From Marinomonas balearica (GTDB taxonomy: Bacteria; Pseudomonadota; Gammaproteobacteria; Pseudomonadales; Marinomonadaceae), in contig NZ_SNXC01000009.1 of the NCBI RefSeq assembly GCF_004362145.1, positions 423,823-487,822 on the forward strand: a stretch of 64,000 bases of DNA, given 5' to 3'. The position numbers were made by a program, and so were the translations under genes. Of the stretch, positions 17,509-25,102 are shown piece after piece. Below the pieces are notes generated by a model, which was not told where the DNA came from, searched no databases, and worked only from the letters and a program-made list of their open reading frames with translations. The stretch's first letter is position 1; each line of letters starts with the position of its first letter.

Positions 17509-17537
17509 TATACAGAACCCCCAATTAATTGTTACTT

Positions 17538-17568
17538 CAACATAGTGATTCATCTACTTACTATGTTG
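17538..17568. repeat. hairpin CAACATAGT/ACTATGTTG
   Basis: Perfect 9-bp arms around a 13-nt loop, extendable to 12 bp with one mismatch. It lies in a 470-bp gap without a gene (17403-17875), which otherwise holds R3 copy B, a possible R' core CGTTAGGTT near 17607, and R1 copy B. Confidence 0.55.
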
Positions 17569-17689
17569 GAGAGGCGAAGCAAATTCTTCGAAGCGACAAC
17601 GGATAACGTTAGGTTAACCGGCGCTCACTAGTGTAATCATTCAAGTAATAGAAAAACCATGATCAGTCGAAAGGTTCTGAGGAGCCAGA

Positions 17690-17853
17690 CTTGCCAATCA
17701 CTTACGATATAGGTAAAACTACTGAGATGGACGATAATACACCGCAAAGACACAGGGAGGTCGCATCATGAAAAAAGCAAATCCCCTATATAATACGCGG
17801 CAGTTCAATAGACGGTTATAACTGCGGCTGAGCTGCTGTTATAACTCTTAATT
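17690..17853 (+). repeat. dispersed repeat R1, copy B
   Basis: Second copy of the 15356-15573 repeat without the 57-bp insertion. It ends in GTTATAAC-tgcggc-tga-gctgct-GTTATAAC, an imperfect inverted repeat whose two ends are each palindromic. The small leader frame and GNAT gene follow it directly, just as the YaaC-like gene follows copy A. Confidence 0.8.
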
Positions 17854-17875
17854 TATATATTTCTCATGAGGAAGT

Positions 17876-17971
17876 ATGCAAACTCAACCTAAAGGACTAA
17901 TTTCAGTTTTGTTGAACGAACTTGCGGACTTTGGCGAAGGCTTAGTTTTTAAGAGAAACAAAAGGCGTTAA
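17876..17971 (+). CDS. 31-residue leader-like ORF
   Basis: ATG with a good ribosome site (AGGAAG, 3 nt away), 31 codons, stop TAA, and 5 bp to the GNAT gene. The product starts MQTQPKGLISVLLNEL and ends in basic residues. It may be the remaining first part of a larger gene or a short translated leader coupling to the acetyltransferase. No family recognised. Confidence 0.4.
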   Translation: MQTQPKGLISVLLNELADFGEGLVFKRNKRR

Positions 17972-17976
17972 GCGAA

Positions 17977-18399
17977 ATGATCACGTTCAAAAAATCATGC
18001 GACATATCCTTCGCTAAAGCCTTAGTAAAGCTAAACATGGCTTCTTACTATGAACAATATAATATCGTATGGAGTGATGAGCGCTTTGAGCAAAGTTGGA
18101 ATGAGTTTGAGAACATTCAAATTCTAAAAGGCGGTGCTAAGGTGGGAGTTCTTAGATTATGGATAGCCGGAGATGCTCTATATATTAGGGATCTTCAAAT
18201 ATCTAAAGACCACCAAAGTAATGGAATTGGAACATCCGCAGTAAGCTATTCCCAGAACATCGCCAAATTAGAAAATTTAAAGTTCCTGAAACTTAGGGTA
18301 TTTGAAAGCAACCCAGCTAAAGAACTTTATAAACGGCTAGGTTTTGTAGAAAGTAAGCGCGAAGGGTTCATCATCTCAATGGAGCAAGAAATTGCTTAA
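17977..18399 (+). CDS. GNAT-family N-acetyltransferase, cassette-like
   Basis: A 140-aa acetyl-CoA-dependent acetyltransferase. Motif A is present as LYIRDLQISKDHQSNGIGTSAV, with QSNGIG as the pyrophosphate-binding Q/RxxGxG/A loop (about residues 80-85). Motif B follows as LRVFESNPAKELYKRLGF, the usual GNAT C-terminal part. The acceptor substrate cannot be told. GNAT genes are very frequent in integron cassettes, and this one is 5 bp after a leader ORF and follows repeat R1 copy B. Confidence 0.88.
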   Translation: MITFKKSCDISFAKALVKLNMASYYEQYNIVWSDERFEQSWNEFENIQILKGGAKVGVLRLWIAGDALYIRDLQISKDHQSNGIGTSAVSYSQNIAKLENLKFLKLRVFESNPAKELYKRLGFVESKREGFIISMEQEIA

Positions 18400-18459
18400 A
18401 AACGCAGGTAAGTGGAGGGTTACGCTAGAAAATATTGCAGACACGCCTGAAACCTCTCT

Positions 18460-18598
18460 CGCGTTAAAACTGAGAATAGTCTCCGGTTCACCGTGAGCTT
18501 CCAAAATAGGCAGATTAACCTCTGGTTTTAAATCGATAGATTGGATTGTAGAGCTGGAAAGCGTTTCCTTATTCTATGTAGTGGGTGTCTGTTAGTAA
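18460..18598 (+). repeat. dispersed repeat R2, copy B
   Basis: Second copy of the 16922-17059 repeat. The 18400-18830 gap contains this repeat, a short hairpin GCCCATGATGGGC at about 18742-18754 and the attC-like site B. No other gene is visible there. Confidence 0.8.
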
Positions 18599-18754
18599 GT
18601 ATGCGCGCAGTTTTGCGTCCGGCTTCCTGCGGACCAGACCTCATGGTCTAGCCCTTGCCATTCGCTAGTAGTTATCGTCTAATCAAAACATGGTTTTCGA
18701 CAGTGATCTTCCTACAGAGGACTTTCACCTCATAAGTTCATGCCCATGATGGGC

Positions 18755-18814
18755 GTTTACAAACGCGTCAAATGAGACGCTCGTACCTCGCGAGCTTTAC
18801 GCGGGCGTTATAAC
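18755..18814 (+). other. integron attC-like site B
   Basis: GCGT-C-AAA pairs with TTTACGC with one extrahelical cytosine, and GCTCG/CGAGC closes the inner stem. The right end GCGGGCGTTATAAC carries R' GTTATAAC (18807-18814). Its core TTACGCGGGCGTT is the same as in site A. The left R'' (GTTTAC) is imperfect. Confidence 0.7.
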
Positions 18815-18830
18815 GATAAGGACAGTCAAG

Positions 18831-19184
18831 ATGCTTATTACCTTTCACAATATTAAATATATACTAATCATGTGTTTTAAAATGTCCGTGGCAATATTTT
18901 TGTTTCGCGGGTTTTTTTCTGAAATCGAATTGAATATTGTCAATTTGATCCCATTTTTGTTGTCCTCAGTTATCGGAGCAACTTTAGCTTTTTTATATCT
19001 ATATTTATTTCCTAGTCAGCGAAAATATAAGTTTCTTACATTTTTTATTCCGGGGGTTGTCTTAGAGGTGTTGATAATAACAACAGGGTTATCTAATTTC
19101 TGGCTGATTGATGAGTTAATATTAATGTTGTGTTTTATTATTGGCGGCCAAGAGCTTTCAAAGCCTGAGTCAAAATCGTTATAA
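18831..19184 (+). CDS. small integral membrane protein, cassette-like
   Basis: A 117-aa hydrophobic protein with three or four membrane segments (about 12-30, 37-60, 69-88 and 92-108) and short polar ends. No family is recognised. The gene starts 17 bp after the recombination point of attC B. Its stop codon lies inside GTTATAAC (19178-19185), the self-complementary partner of the GTTATAAC at its 5' end. Thus it has both ends expected of an integron cassette, though the rest of its own attC is not recognisable. Confidence 0.65.
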   Translation: MLITFHNIKYILIMCFKMSVAIFLFRGFFSEIELNIVNLIPFLLSSVIGATLAFLYLYLFPSQRKYKFLTFFIPGVVLEVLIITTGLSNFWLIDELILMLCFIIGGQELSKPESKSL

Positions 19185-19260
19185 CAAGTGACTATGGTTC
19201 TGGAATTTAACAAGGAATTAAAATTTAACAAGACACTCATTCGAATTGACGGTGCATATA
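19178..19260 (+). repeat. attC remnant and TTTAACAAG repeats
   Basis: After GTTATAAC comes TTTAACAAGGAATTAAAA and then TTTAACAAGACACTCATTCG. The second string recurs as tttaacaagacatttattcgaattg at 16861-16885. These look like the left halves of cassette ends that lost their right halves. Confidence 0.4.
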
Positions 19261-19343
19261 TTTAACTATATTAATAAACAGTATTTTATCTGTTAAGGAA
19301 AAGGAGTTTCCGTATGCAGCGTCCAAGAAGTTAACAGGTCAGT

Positions 19344-19616
19344 TTATCTGACACCCCTTACTATCATAGTATTGCGAGATGTGTTCGCCGTGCTTTTCTT
19401 TGTGGGGAAGATGTCGTCACGGGCAAAAGCTTCACAGCACACACTGAAGACAGTCTGCATTACCTTAAATCGATGACGAGAAAGCACATCACTCATAAAG
19501 TATCGACGGTTTCTAAACACGTTTTTACCAGCATCGCACTTAATGTGTTTGACTTGCTCATCATGCCCTAACTCTTTTAATTCTTGAGCCGCATTAAAGG
19601 TAATATCTTGGATCAC
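19344..19616 (-). pseudogene. unidentified ORF fragment, possibly mobile-element remnant
   Basis: A 90-codon frame with segments such as [28 protein letters not shown] that read like real protein, then a low-quality tail. Its first codons overlap the start of the exported protein on the plus strand. At its other end lies GTCAG-TTTAT-CTGAC, a short inverted repeat that could be an element end. I cannot name the family; a truncated transposase-like gene is a guess. Confidence 0.3.
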
Positions 19617-20006
19617 TTCTTCGTTTTGCTAGTTACCATATTTTTCTTTTTAACTGCTTCGTTTGCTAATGCAGAGAATGATTATATTTGCGCTCAGTCT
19701 GATAATTTGTTTTGCGGGAAAAACACTACATTTAGCCCGCTTGGTAAAGTAGCTGGTGCTTTTCAGGTTTATAACTATTCATTTGTTTTTGGTAGCGCTC
19801 AGCGTATGAGTAAACGGGTTATCTTTTTAGATTTGTCAGGCAAGCTCATAGGCATTTATGCAGTCCCTGAAGCTGCTATAGCAATTCAAGGTAGCTGTGT
19901 CATTTTCCCTTTCGAAGCCAGAACAGGCAATTCAATTTGCCTTAAACAGGGTGAGCTTCCACACGTAACATGGCTAGATGGCGAACATTTTGAATTATAT
20001 CAGTAA
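19608..20006 (+). CDS. small exported protein, function unknown
   Basis: About 132 residues from a TTG start at 19608, which has AAAGG 7 nt upstream; a TTG at 19584 gives 8 more residues. The protein begins with a signal peptide (FFVLLVTIFFFLTASFANA, cleavage before ENDY). The mature part has four cysteines that could form two disulfides, and alternating beta-like segments. No family recognised. The 5' end abuts an apparent insertion remnant, so the native start or promoter may have been lost. Confidence 0.5.
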   Translation: MDHFFVLLVTIFFFLTASFANAENDYICAQSDNLFCGKNTTFSPLGKVAGAFQVYNYSFVFGSAQRMSKRVIFLDLSGKLIGIYAVPEAAIAIQGSCVIFPFEARTGNSICLKQGELPHVTWLDGEHFELYQ

Positions 20007-20061
20007 GCAAATGTGGTGGCTGTTTTAGACCTCCCTGTCGCGATAATGTGTAGGCTTCACT

Positions 20062-20091
20062 AATAGACAATCTTGAATTTCTCAGCGAGCG
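20062..20091 (+). repeat. dispersed repeat R4, copy A
   Basis: The string tagacaatcttgaatttctcagcgagcg here is repeated with one change at 21502-21530. The rest of 20007-20234 shows no gene. Confidence 0.6.
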
Positions 20092-20234
20092 GGGCTAGAA
20101 AGGCGATGGATGGCATGACTTATACCGACCCAAACTCTTTTTGTTGATGACAAATCGACAGCTCGCAAGTCCCAAATACTCAAACAATACAGCTAACCCA
20201 TCACTCAGTTGTGTGGGTTAAACTGTCTTACTGA

Positions 20235-20777
20235 TTAAAAAACACCGTTCTCGTTTTTAATATCACCACCGCTCATGAATGCATAGAATCTCATGAAGGT
20301 ATCGAGCGCTTGAATTGAATCCCAATGTTCGACAATCCGTCCGTTCTCAAGACGCCATGTATCAATAATATTCATCCCTTTCTTTTCGTTCCCTCTGTCA
20401 TCTTTCTTTAAGGTTGCGTGAGAGTGAAAAATGACAAAGTCTCCGTCAACATAGATGTGTTTTACGTCGTATGTGTAATCCGGGTAATCCTCAACGAATT
20501 CTTTTAAAAAGCCGACGAGCCCCGTGATTTTATCGGGTAGGTTGCGGTTGTGCTGCACATACGAACTGTCGTTATAGTGCTCTAGTATGTAGTCGAAACG
20601 ATGGTCGTTCATTAGGTTTTGAACAAAATCTACCACTACGGTGGCGTTGGCCAGCTCTTTCTCTGTCCAGTTGTTTTTTTGTAGTGAATTAAGGTTTATG
20701 TCTAGCTTGTCAGGGTTTTGTGCGAAGGTTGAAGTGCATGCCCATAGTAGTAGTGTGGATACGATGATTTTCAACAT
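20235..20777 (-). CDS. exported SnoaL-like (NTF2-fold) protein
   Basis: A 180-aa protein with a signal peptide ending at TFAQ-NP (about residue 19). The rest is an NTF2-like/SnoaL domain: HYNDSSYVQHNRNLPDKITGLVGFLKEF, then DFVIFHSHATLKKD and a late IIDTWRLENGRIVEHWDSIQ, which is the SnoaL hallmark. Family members include polyketide cyclases but many are of unknown function; the export signal points to a periplasmic role. It is divergent from an HxlR regulator 147 bp away, which likely controls it. Confidence 0.82.
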   Translation of the reverse strand: MLKIIVSTLLLWACTSTFAQNPDKLDINLNSLQKNNWTEKELANATVVVDFVQNLMNDHRFDYILEHYNDSSYVQHNRNLPDKITGLVGFLKEFVEDYPDYTYDVKHIYVDGDFVIFHSHATLKKDDRGNEKKGMNIIDTWRLENGRIVEHWDSIQALDTFMRFYAFMSGGDIKNENGVF

Positions 20778-20924
20778 GGTTTGGTCCTCTCGTGGTTTCT
20801 ATTCTAAGTAGGTATTGGTTCTGCATTATGGTATTCATTAGTAACCTAGACTACAATAAGGCACTGGAATGTTATCTAGGCACATTTTGGTAACTCATAG
20901 AATAAGATCGATAGGGGTTGTAAA

Positions 20925-21332
20925 GTGGGGAGTAACGAAGTGAAAACGAAGGTTCAAAGTGGCGATAAATCCGAGAAAAGGGTATTTCACAACACTGATG
21001 ACTGCCCCATTCGCAATGTGGTAACTCAGATTGGTGATAAATGGTCTGTGCTGCTTTTATTTGCGCTCGTTGAAGGGCCTGATAGGTTTAACGCTTTGAA
21101 AGCTAGGGTGGTCGGGATATCGCAACGTATGCTCACGCAAACTCTGCGTGACTTGGAACGAGAAGGGTACGTAAACAGAACGGTCTACCCTGAAGTGCCA
21201 GTAAAGGTCGAATACGAGCTTACTGCATTAGGAAGGAATTTAGTCCAACCCTTGTATCAGTTGGTTTCTTGGGCGGAGACGCATCATGATGAAATCAAAC
21301 AGTCTCGAATAGAGTACGATAATCGGGGTTAA
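20925..21332 (+). CDS. HxlR-family transcriptional regulator
   Basis: A 135-aa winged-helix regulator. The HxlR pattern is plain: CPIRNVVTQIGDKWSVLLLFAL, then GPDRFNALKARVVGISQRMLTQTLRDLEREGYVNRTVYPEVPVKVEYELTALG with the recognition helix around residues 65-80. One cysteine (in DDCPI) is in the place often used for redox or aldehyde sensing in this family. GTG at 20925 and GTG at 20940 are both possible starts; the second has GGGGAG 7 nt upstream. It is divergent from the SnoaL-like gene, probably its target. Confidence 0.9.
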   Translation: MGSNEVKTKVQSGDKSEKRVFHNTDDCPIRNVVTQIGDKWSVLLLFALVEGPDRFNALKARVVGISQRMLTQTLRDLEREGYVNRTVYPEVPVKVEYELTALGRNLVQPLYQLVSWAETHHDEIKQSRIEYDNRG

Positions 21333-21501
21333 GGTTCTAAAGAATCTGCTTATAATTGGCTTATTAACACACAAGAGCAATTGGCGAACTTCTTGGGTGT
21401 TAAGGCTCAATTTCAGGATTTAGGGTACGATTCCTAGCACGCTGAAACACTCTGTGTGTCTTACCGAACTATATGAGGCGTGCGTATTACTGATAAGGCT
21501 A

Positions 21502-21530
21502 TTAGACAATCTTGAACTTCTCAGCGAGCG
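21502..21530 (+). repeat. dispersed repeat R4, copy B
   Basis: Matches 20062-20091 (tagacaatcttgaacttctcagcgagcg). It is followed by aaatgtagtgggtgtct, the end of repeat R2, so it is a junction of two repeat families. Confidence 0.6.
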
Positions 21531-21551
21531 TAAAATGTAGTGGGTGTCTAG

Positions 21552-21698
21552 TTGGCTATTGGTCGTGTTATTGGTCAAGAGTTGGCTAAATCCATCGCGG
21601 ATGCATTTTTACAGGAAGCCTTTGATGAAAATGGACGTTCTGCGAATAATGTAAAAGCGATCAATGCGGTAGACAGTAAGTATCACGCGCTTTCTTAG
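21552..21698 (+). pseudogene. 3' remnant of a lost gene (48 codons)
   Basis: A frame of 48 codons begins straight after a TAG and reads like the end of a soluble helical protein ([22 protein letters not shown]). There is no start or ribosome site. It directly follows repeat sequences R4 and R2, which suggests that the front of the gene was replaced during rearrangement. Confidence 0.35.
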
Positions 21699-21724
21699 GC
21701 ATCTCTCATCGGCTTTAGATCTTT

Positions 21725-22600
21725 CTAAAAGAGCTTTAACTCTTTAGAAAGGTCTTGCCATCTTTTAGATCGTTGGTTGGCCTTTGTCGATTTATTCGCC
21801 ACGGCATCAACCAGTACGTTTGAAGCCAGAACCAAGCCCCATGTGGATTCTAAAAACAAGCCAGACTTTGATTTCGCATAAATGGAACACGCATTGTATT
21901 GCCTTGCCCAATGACAGAATTCATCGGTGATGATGACTAACTGAATGCCCAACTCTTGAGCAAGTTGGCAGAGCTTTTGACTCTCTCCCGCGTAGGGAAC
22001 AACGTCGAAGATAACGAGAGCATCGTACTTTGAGCCTCCTAATGTTGGATAGTCGATCCATTCCGCCAGCATACCGTCGTGCGGTGAAAGGTACTGTACG
22101 TTGCTTCTCGCCAGCAATAAGCGCCGAGCAAAATCCTCGGCGGCACCACGAATACTCTGAAAGCCGGTGACATAGACTTTATTCGCTGCGCTTACTCGTC
22201 GAACCAGTGTATCCCATTCTTCTGTTTCAAACTGTTCGTACAGTCGTACCATGGCTTGAAGTTCACTCTTGAGCTGCCCCGAATTTTTATTTCGGCTTTC
22301 TTTTAGGTTTGCCTCTGACGCATCGAGGTGAACGGGAATGAACTCTTTTTGCAGTGTGCTCTTTAGTGAAGCGATTCCTTTAAAACCGGCCCGCTTTAAA
22401 AACCGACTGACGGTTATCTGGCTAACGGAGGCTTTTTCTGCGATCGATGCGCCGGTTTCATAGGCAATGGAATCTAAGTTCAAGAGAATGTATTGCGCTA
22501 CCCGCGCTTCAGAATTGCTAAGAGTGGGGATGAGTGCTTGTATGGTTTGCGCTGTTTTGGTCGCTATGTACTCAGGCTTTGACGAAAAAGTATTTTCCAT
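21725..22600 (-). CDS. RpiR/MurR-family regulator (HTH + SIS)
   Basis: A 291-aa repressor-type protein. The N-terminal HTH_6 domain (about 15-90) contains LSNSEARVAQYILLNLDSIAYETG and the helix-turn-helix SIAEKASVSQITVSRFLKRAGFKGI. The SIS domain (about 120-265) holds KVYVTGFQSIRGAAEDFARRL and a later DALVIFDVVPYAGES. SIS domains bind phospho-sugars or, in other members, amino-sugar or peptide metabolites. It is divergent from the polyamine-type ABC operon, with a palindrome in between, and is the likely local regulator. Confidence 0.9.
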   Translation of the reverse strand: MENTFSSKPEYIATKTAQTIQALIPTLSNSEARVAQYILLNLDSIAYETGASIAEKASVSQITVSRFLKRAGFKGIASLKSTLQKEFIPVHLDASEANLKESRNKNSGQLKSELQAMVRLYEQFETEEWDTLVRRVSAANKVYVTGFQSIRGAAEDFARRLLLARSNVQYLSPHDGMLAEWIDYPTLGGSKYDALVIFDVVPYAGESQKLCQLAQELGIQLVIITDEFCHWARQYNACSIYAKSKSGLFLESTWGLVLASNVLVDAVANKSTKANQRSKRWQDLSKELKLF

Positions 22601-22723
22601 ATCTCCTCACTTTAGCTTCTGCATTTATTCGGTGCATTAAGTTATAACCTAATTCACTCTTTGGTGCATAAAATTCGATACAAAGATGCAATACCAAATA
22701 AATCGTTGTTTTTTATGAAAATA

Positions 22724-22747
22724 TTTATGTTAGAAAACTAACATAAA
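22724..22747. promoter_or_regulatory. palindromic operator candidate TTTATGTTAG-N4-CTAACATAAA
   Basis: Perfect 10-bp arms around AAAA, midway between the divergent RpiR gene and the importer operon. Nearby, TTTGGTGCAT and ATGCAATACCAAA (22660-22700) form a looser inverted pair. The position fits the binding site of the RpiR regulator. Confidence 0.65.
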
Positions 22748-22829
22748 TTGATATTGTAAGAATTACAACATTCCTTAGAATAAAAATTAGTCAATGTTGA
22801 TGTCACCTTAACCAACGAAGGATTATTTT

Positions 22830-23894
22830 ATGAATAAGCTATGTTCCAAGTTAGTGAGTAGAAAAATCAAAAAATCAATCGCGATGGCGGGTTTAGCTGC
22901 GACGTCTGTTGCATTCAGTTCAATGTCCTATGCAGACGAAACGCTAAACCTATATAACTGGGGAGAATACATAAACCCAGAAGTTCTAACGAAGTTCACA
23001 GAAGAAACTGGGATAAAAGTGACGTTAGACACTTACTCTTCAAACGAAGAAATGCTGGCAAAACTGCAAGCGGGTGCTAAAGGATACGACATTGTTTTTC
23101 CGTCTGTTCACATGCAAGACATTATGGCTAAGTTGAGCCTTCTTGAGAAAACAGATATTAGCCAGTCTCCTAAATTTAAAAACATTGATGCCTCTTTTTT
23201 AACGGCAGAATCTGACCCTAAAGGCGAGTACTGCTTGCCTTATGCATGGGGTAACGTTGGGATTTTGTACAACAAGAACAAGGTGAGCGAGTTGTCGTCT
23301 TGGGAAGATTTTTTTGCACTTCCTGATCAAGGCCAAAACATTGCGATGCTGGATGACATGCGTGAAGTTATAGGCGTTGGCTTAATGATGGACGGTAAGA
23401 GTGTAAACAGCGTCGAAAAAGATGAGTTGAAATCCGCTCAAGAGTTTTTGATCTCTAAGAAAGACAAGGTGTCTGCTTTTACATACGACAGTATTCCAAT
23501 GGTGCAATCTGGTGACATCGCAGCAGCTCAATGGTATGTAGGTGCGATGCTATACGTCTTTGATAACCCAGAAACATTGGCTTATGTTATTCCTGAAGAG
23601 GGTGCAACCATGTATCAGGAAAACATGTGTGTGCTTAAAGGCGCACCTAATAAAGCCAATGCGAAACGCTTTATGGAGTTTTTCATGACGCCTGAGATTG
23701 CCGCACTTAATACTAAGCAGCAAACCAACGGGTCGATGAACACCGAAGCGATCAAGTTATTGCCTTCTTATTTGCGTGACAATCCAAACATCAACCCACC
23801 AAAAGAAATGAAGGCTAAGCTGCAAATGTTTAAAGAGCTGGGTCGAGGCATTAAGTTGTATGATCGAGTGTGGACCAAAATTCGCACATCATAA
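22830..23894 (+). CDS. PotD/PotF-like periplasmic binding protein of an ABC importer
   Basis: A 354-aa solute-binding protein with a signal peptide ending at SYA-DE (about residue 36). The mature start TLNLYNWGEYINPEVLTKFTEETGI is the polyamine-binding-protein signature. Later, GYDIVFPSVHMQDIM, LPYAWGNVGILYNK and AAQWYVGAMLY are typical. The protein delivers the ligand to the two permeases downstream. The ligand need not be a polyamine; the linked aminopeptidase gene suggests an amide or small peptide. Confidence 0.88.
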   Translation: MNKLCSKLVSRKIKKSIAMAGLAATSVAFSSMSYADETLNLYNWGEYINPEVLTKFTEETGIKVTLDTYSSNEEMLAKLQAGAKGYDIVFPSVHMQDIMAKLSLLEKTDISQSPKFKNIDASFLTAESDPKGEYCLPYAWGNVGILYNKNKVSELSSWEDFFALPDQGQNIAMLDDMREVIGVGLMMDGKSVNSVEKDELKSAQEFLISKKDKVSAFTYDSIPMVQSGDIAAAQWYVGAMLYVFDNPETLAYVIPEEGATMYQENMCVLKGAPNKANAKRFMEFFMTPEIAALNTKQQTNGSMNTEAIKLLPSYLRDNPNINPPKEMKAKLQMFKELGRGIKLYDRVWTKIRTS

Positions 23895-23920
23895 TCTTAC
23901 TGTTGCCTTATATTTCCACC

Positions 23921-23946
23921 GCCCCTTTGGTGTTTGCTAAAGGGGC
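23921..23946 (+). terminator. intra-operon stem-loop after the binding-protein gene
   Basis: GCCCCTTT/AAAGGGGC form an 8-bp GC-rich stem with a 10-nt loop but no T run. Such stems after binding-protein genes commonly protect the upstream mRNA and give more binding protein than transporter. Confidence 0.65.
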
Positions 23947-23981
23947 TTGAATTATTCAATGAGACATCCAACGAGACGTAA

Positions 23982-25091
23982 ATGACAAACCGGCAGCCAC
24001 TTCTCCAAATAAAAAAGGCATTCCGTCAATTCGTTACGCCGGAAGGCGGAATAATAAACGCGCTAGACGGCATAGACCTAACCATTGATGAATCTGAGTT
24101 CATTACGCTTCTCGGTCCATCTGGGTGCGGAAAAACCACGTTGCTCAATATTATCGCGGGCTTTGAGACTCTCGATGCCGGAGACATTGCGCTGGTTGAT
24201 GAATCCTTATTAAAGTCGCCAGCCCATAAACGTCCTGTTAATACGGTGTTTCAATCTTATGCTTTATTCCCGCATTTAAGTGTGGGAGACAATGTTGGGT
24301 ATGGGCTAGACATTGCGAAGGTCGAAAAAAATGAACGTAATAAACGCGTTGCCGCTGCGCTGACGTTAGTTGGCTTGTCTGGTATTGAAGCGCGTTCCCC
24401 AGAGCAATTGTCTGGTGGCCAAAAACAACGTGTCGCACTGGCGAGAGCGATCATTAATAGGCCTAAAATTTTGTTGCTCGATGAGCCTCTTTCAGCGTTG
24501 GATAAAAATCTTCGCTTGAAGATGCAATACGAGCTAAAAATGCTGCAACGCGAATTAGGCATTTGCTTTATCTTCGTTACTCATGATCAAGAAGAAGCAT
24601 TGACGATGTCAGATCGTGTGGTGGTGTTAAACGGTGGCAAGATTGAGCAGGTAGATGCGCCTGCGAAGCTCTACAATACGCCAAAAAGTCGTTTTGTCGC
24701 CGAATTTGTCGGCGAAAGTAATTTGTTCGAAGTGACCATAACGAAAATGGACGATACGAGTGTTACTTTCTCAAGCTTTGAGTTAGGGACTGAAATCGCC
24801 ATGGATCAGAGTATGTTAAATGGCGAAGTCGGAGATACCGTCGACGTTTTGTTACGCCCTGAGCACTTGTTCCCTAAACCCACAAATCCAGATGACGTAT
24901 TTTTGGACGTTCAAGTTACAAAAAACACCTTTGTAGGAACGGATTTCCAAGTGGTGGGTGAGCTGGATAATGGCAAGACGGTAAAAGCACTGGTACGTGA
25001 TCAAGATTTTGACGCACAAATCGGAGAACGTTTAAGGCTTTTCTTTTCTCGTTCGCGCCTTCATATCATCCCGAACAAAAAGAATCCCTAG
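23982..25091 (+). CDS. PotA-like ABC transporter ATP-binding protein
   Basis: A 369-aa ATPase. Walker A is GPSGCGKTT (about 46-54), the signature LSGGQKQRVALARA lies near 145-158, and Walker B is ILLLDEPLSALD. The C-terminal TOBE-type domain (about 280-360) is present with DVLLRPEHL, as in PotA/FbpC-type spermidine importers. It powers import through the two permeases. ATG at 23982; 11 bp to the first permease gene. Confidence 0.93.
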   Translation: MTNRQPLLQIKKAFRQFVTPEGGIINALDGIDLTIDESEFITLLGPSGCGKTTLLNIIAGFETLDAGDIALVDESLLKSPAHKRPVNTVFQSYALFPHLSVGDNVGYGLDIAKVEKNERNKRVAAALTLVGLSGIEARSPEQLSGGQKQRVALARAIINRPKILLLDEPLSALDKNLRLKMQYELKMLQRELGICFIFVTHDQEEALTMSDRVVVLNGGKIEQVDAPAKLYNTPKSRFVAEFVGESNLFEVTITKMDDTSVTFSSFELGTEIAMDQSMLNGEVGDTVDVLLRPEHLFPKPTNPDDVFLDVQVTKNTFVGTDFQVVGELDNGKTVKALVRDQDFDAQIGERLRLFFSRSRLHIIPNKKNP

Positions 25092-25102
25092 AGAGGCTGA
25101 TT

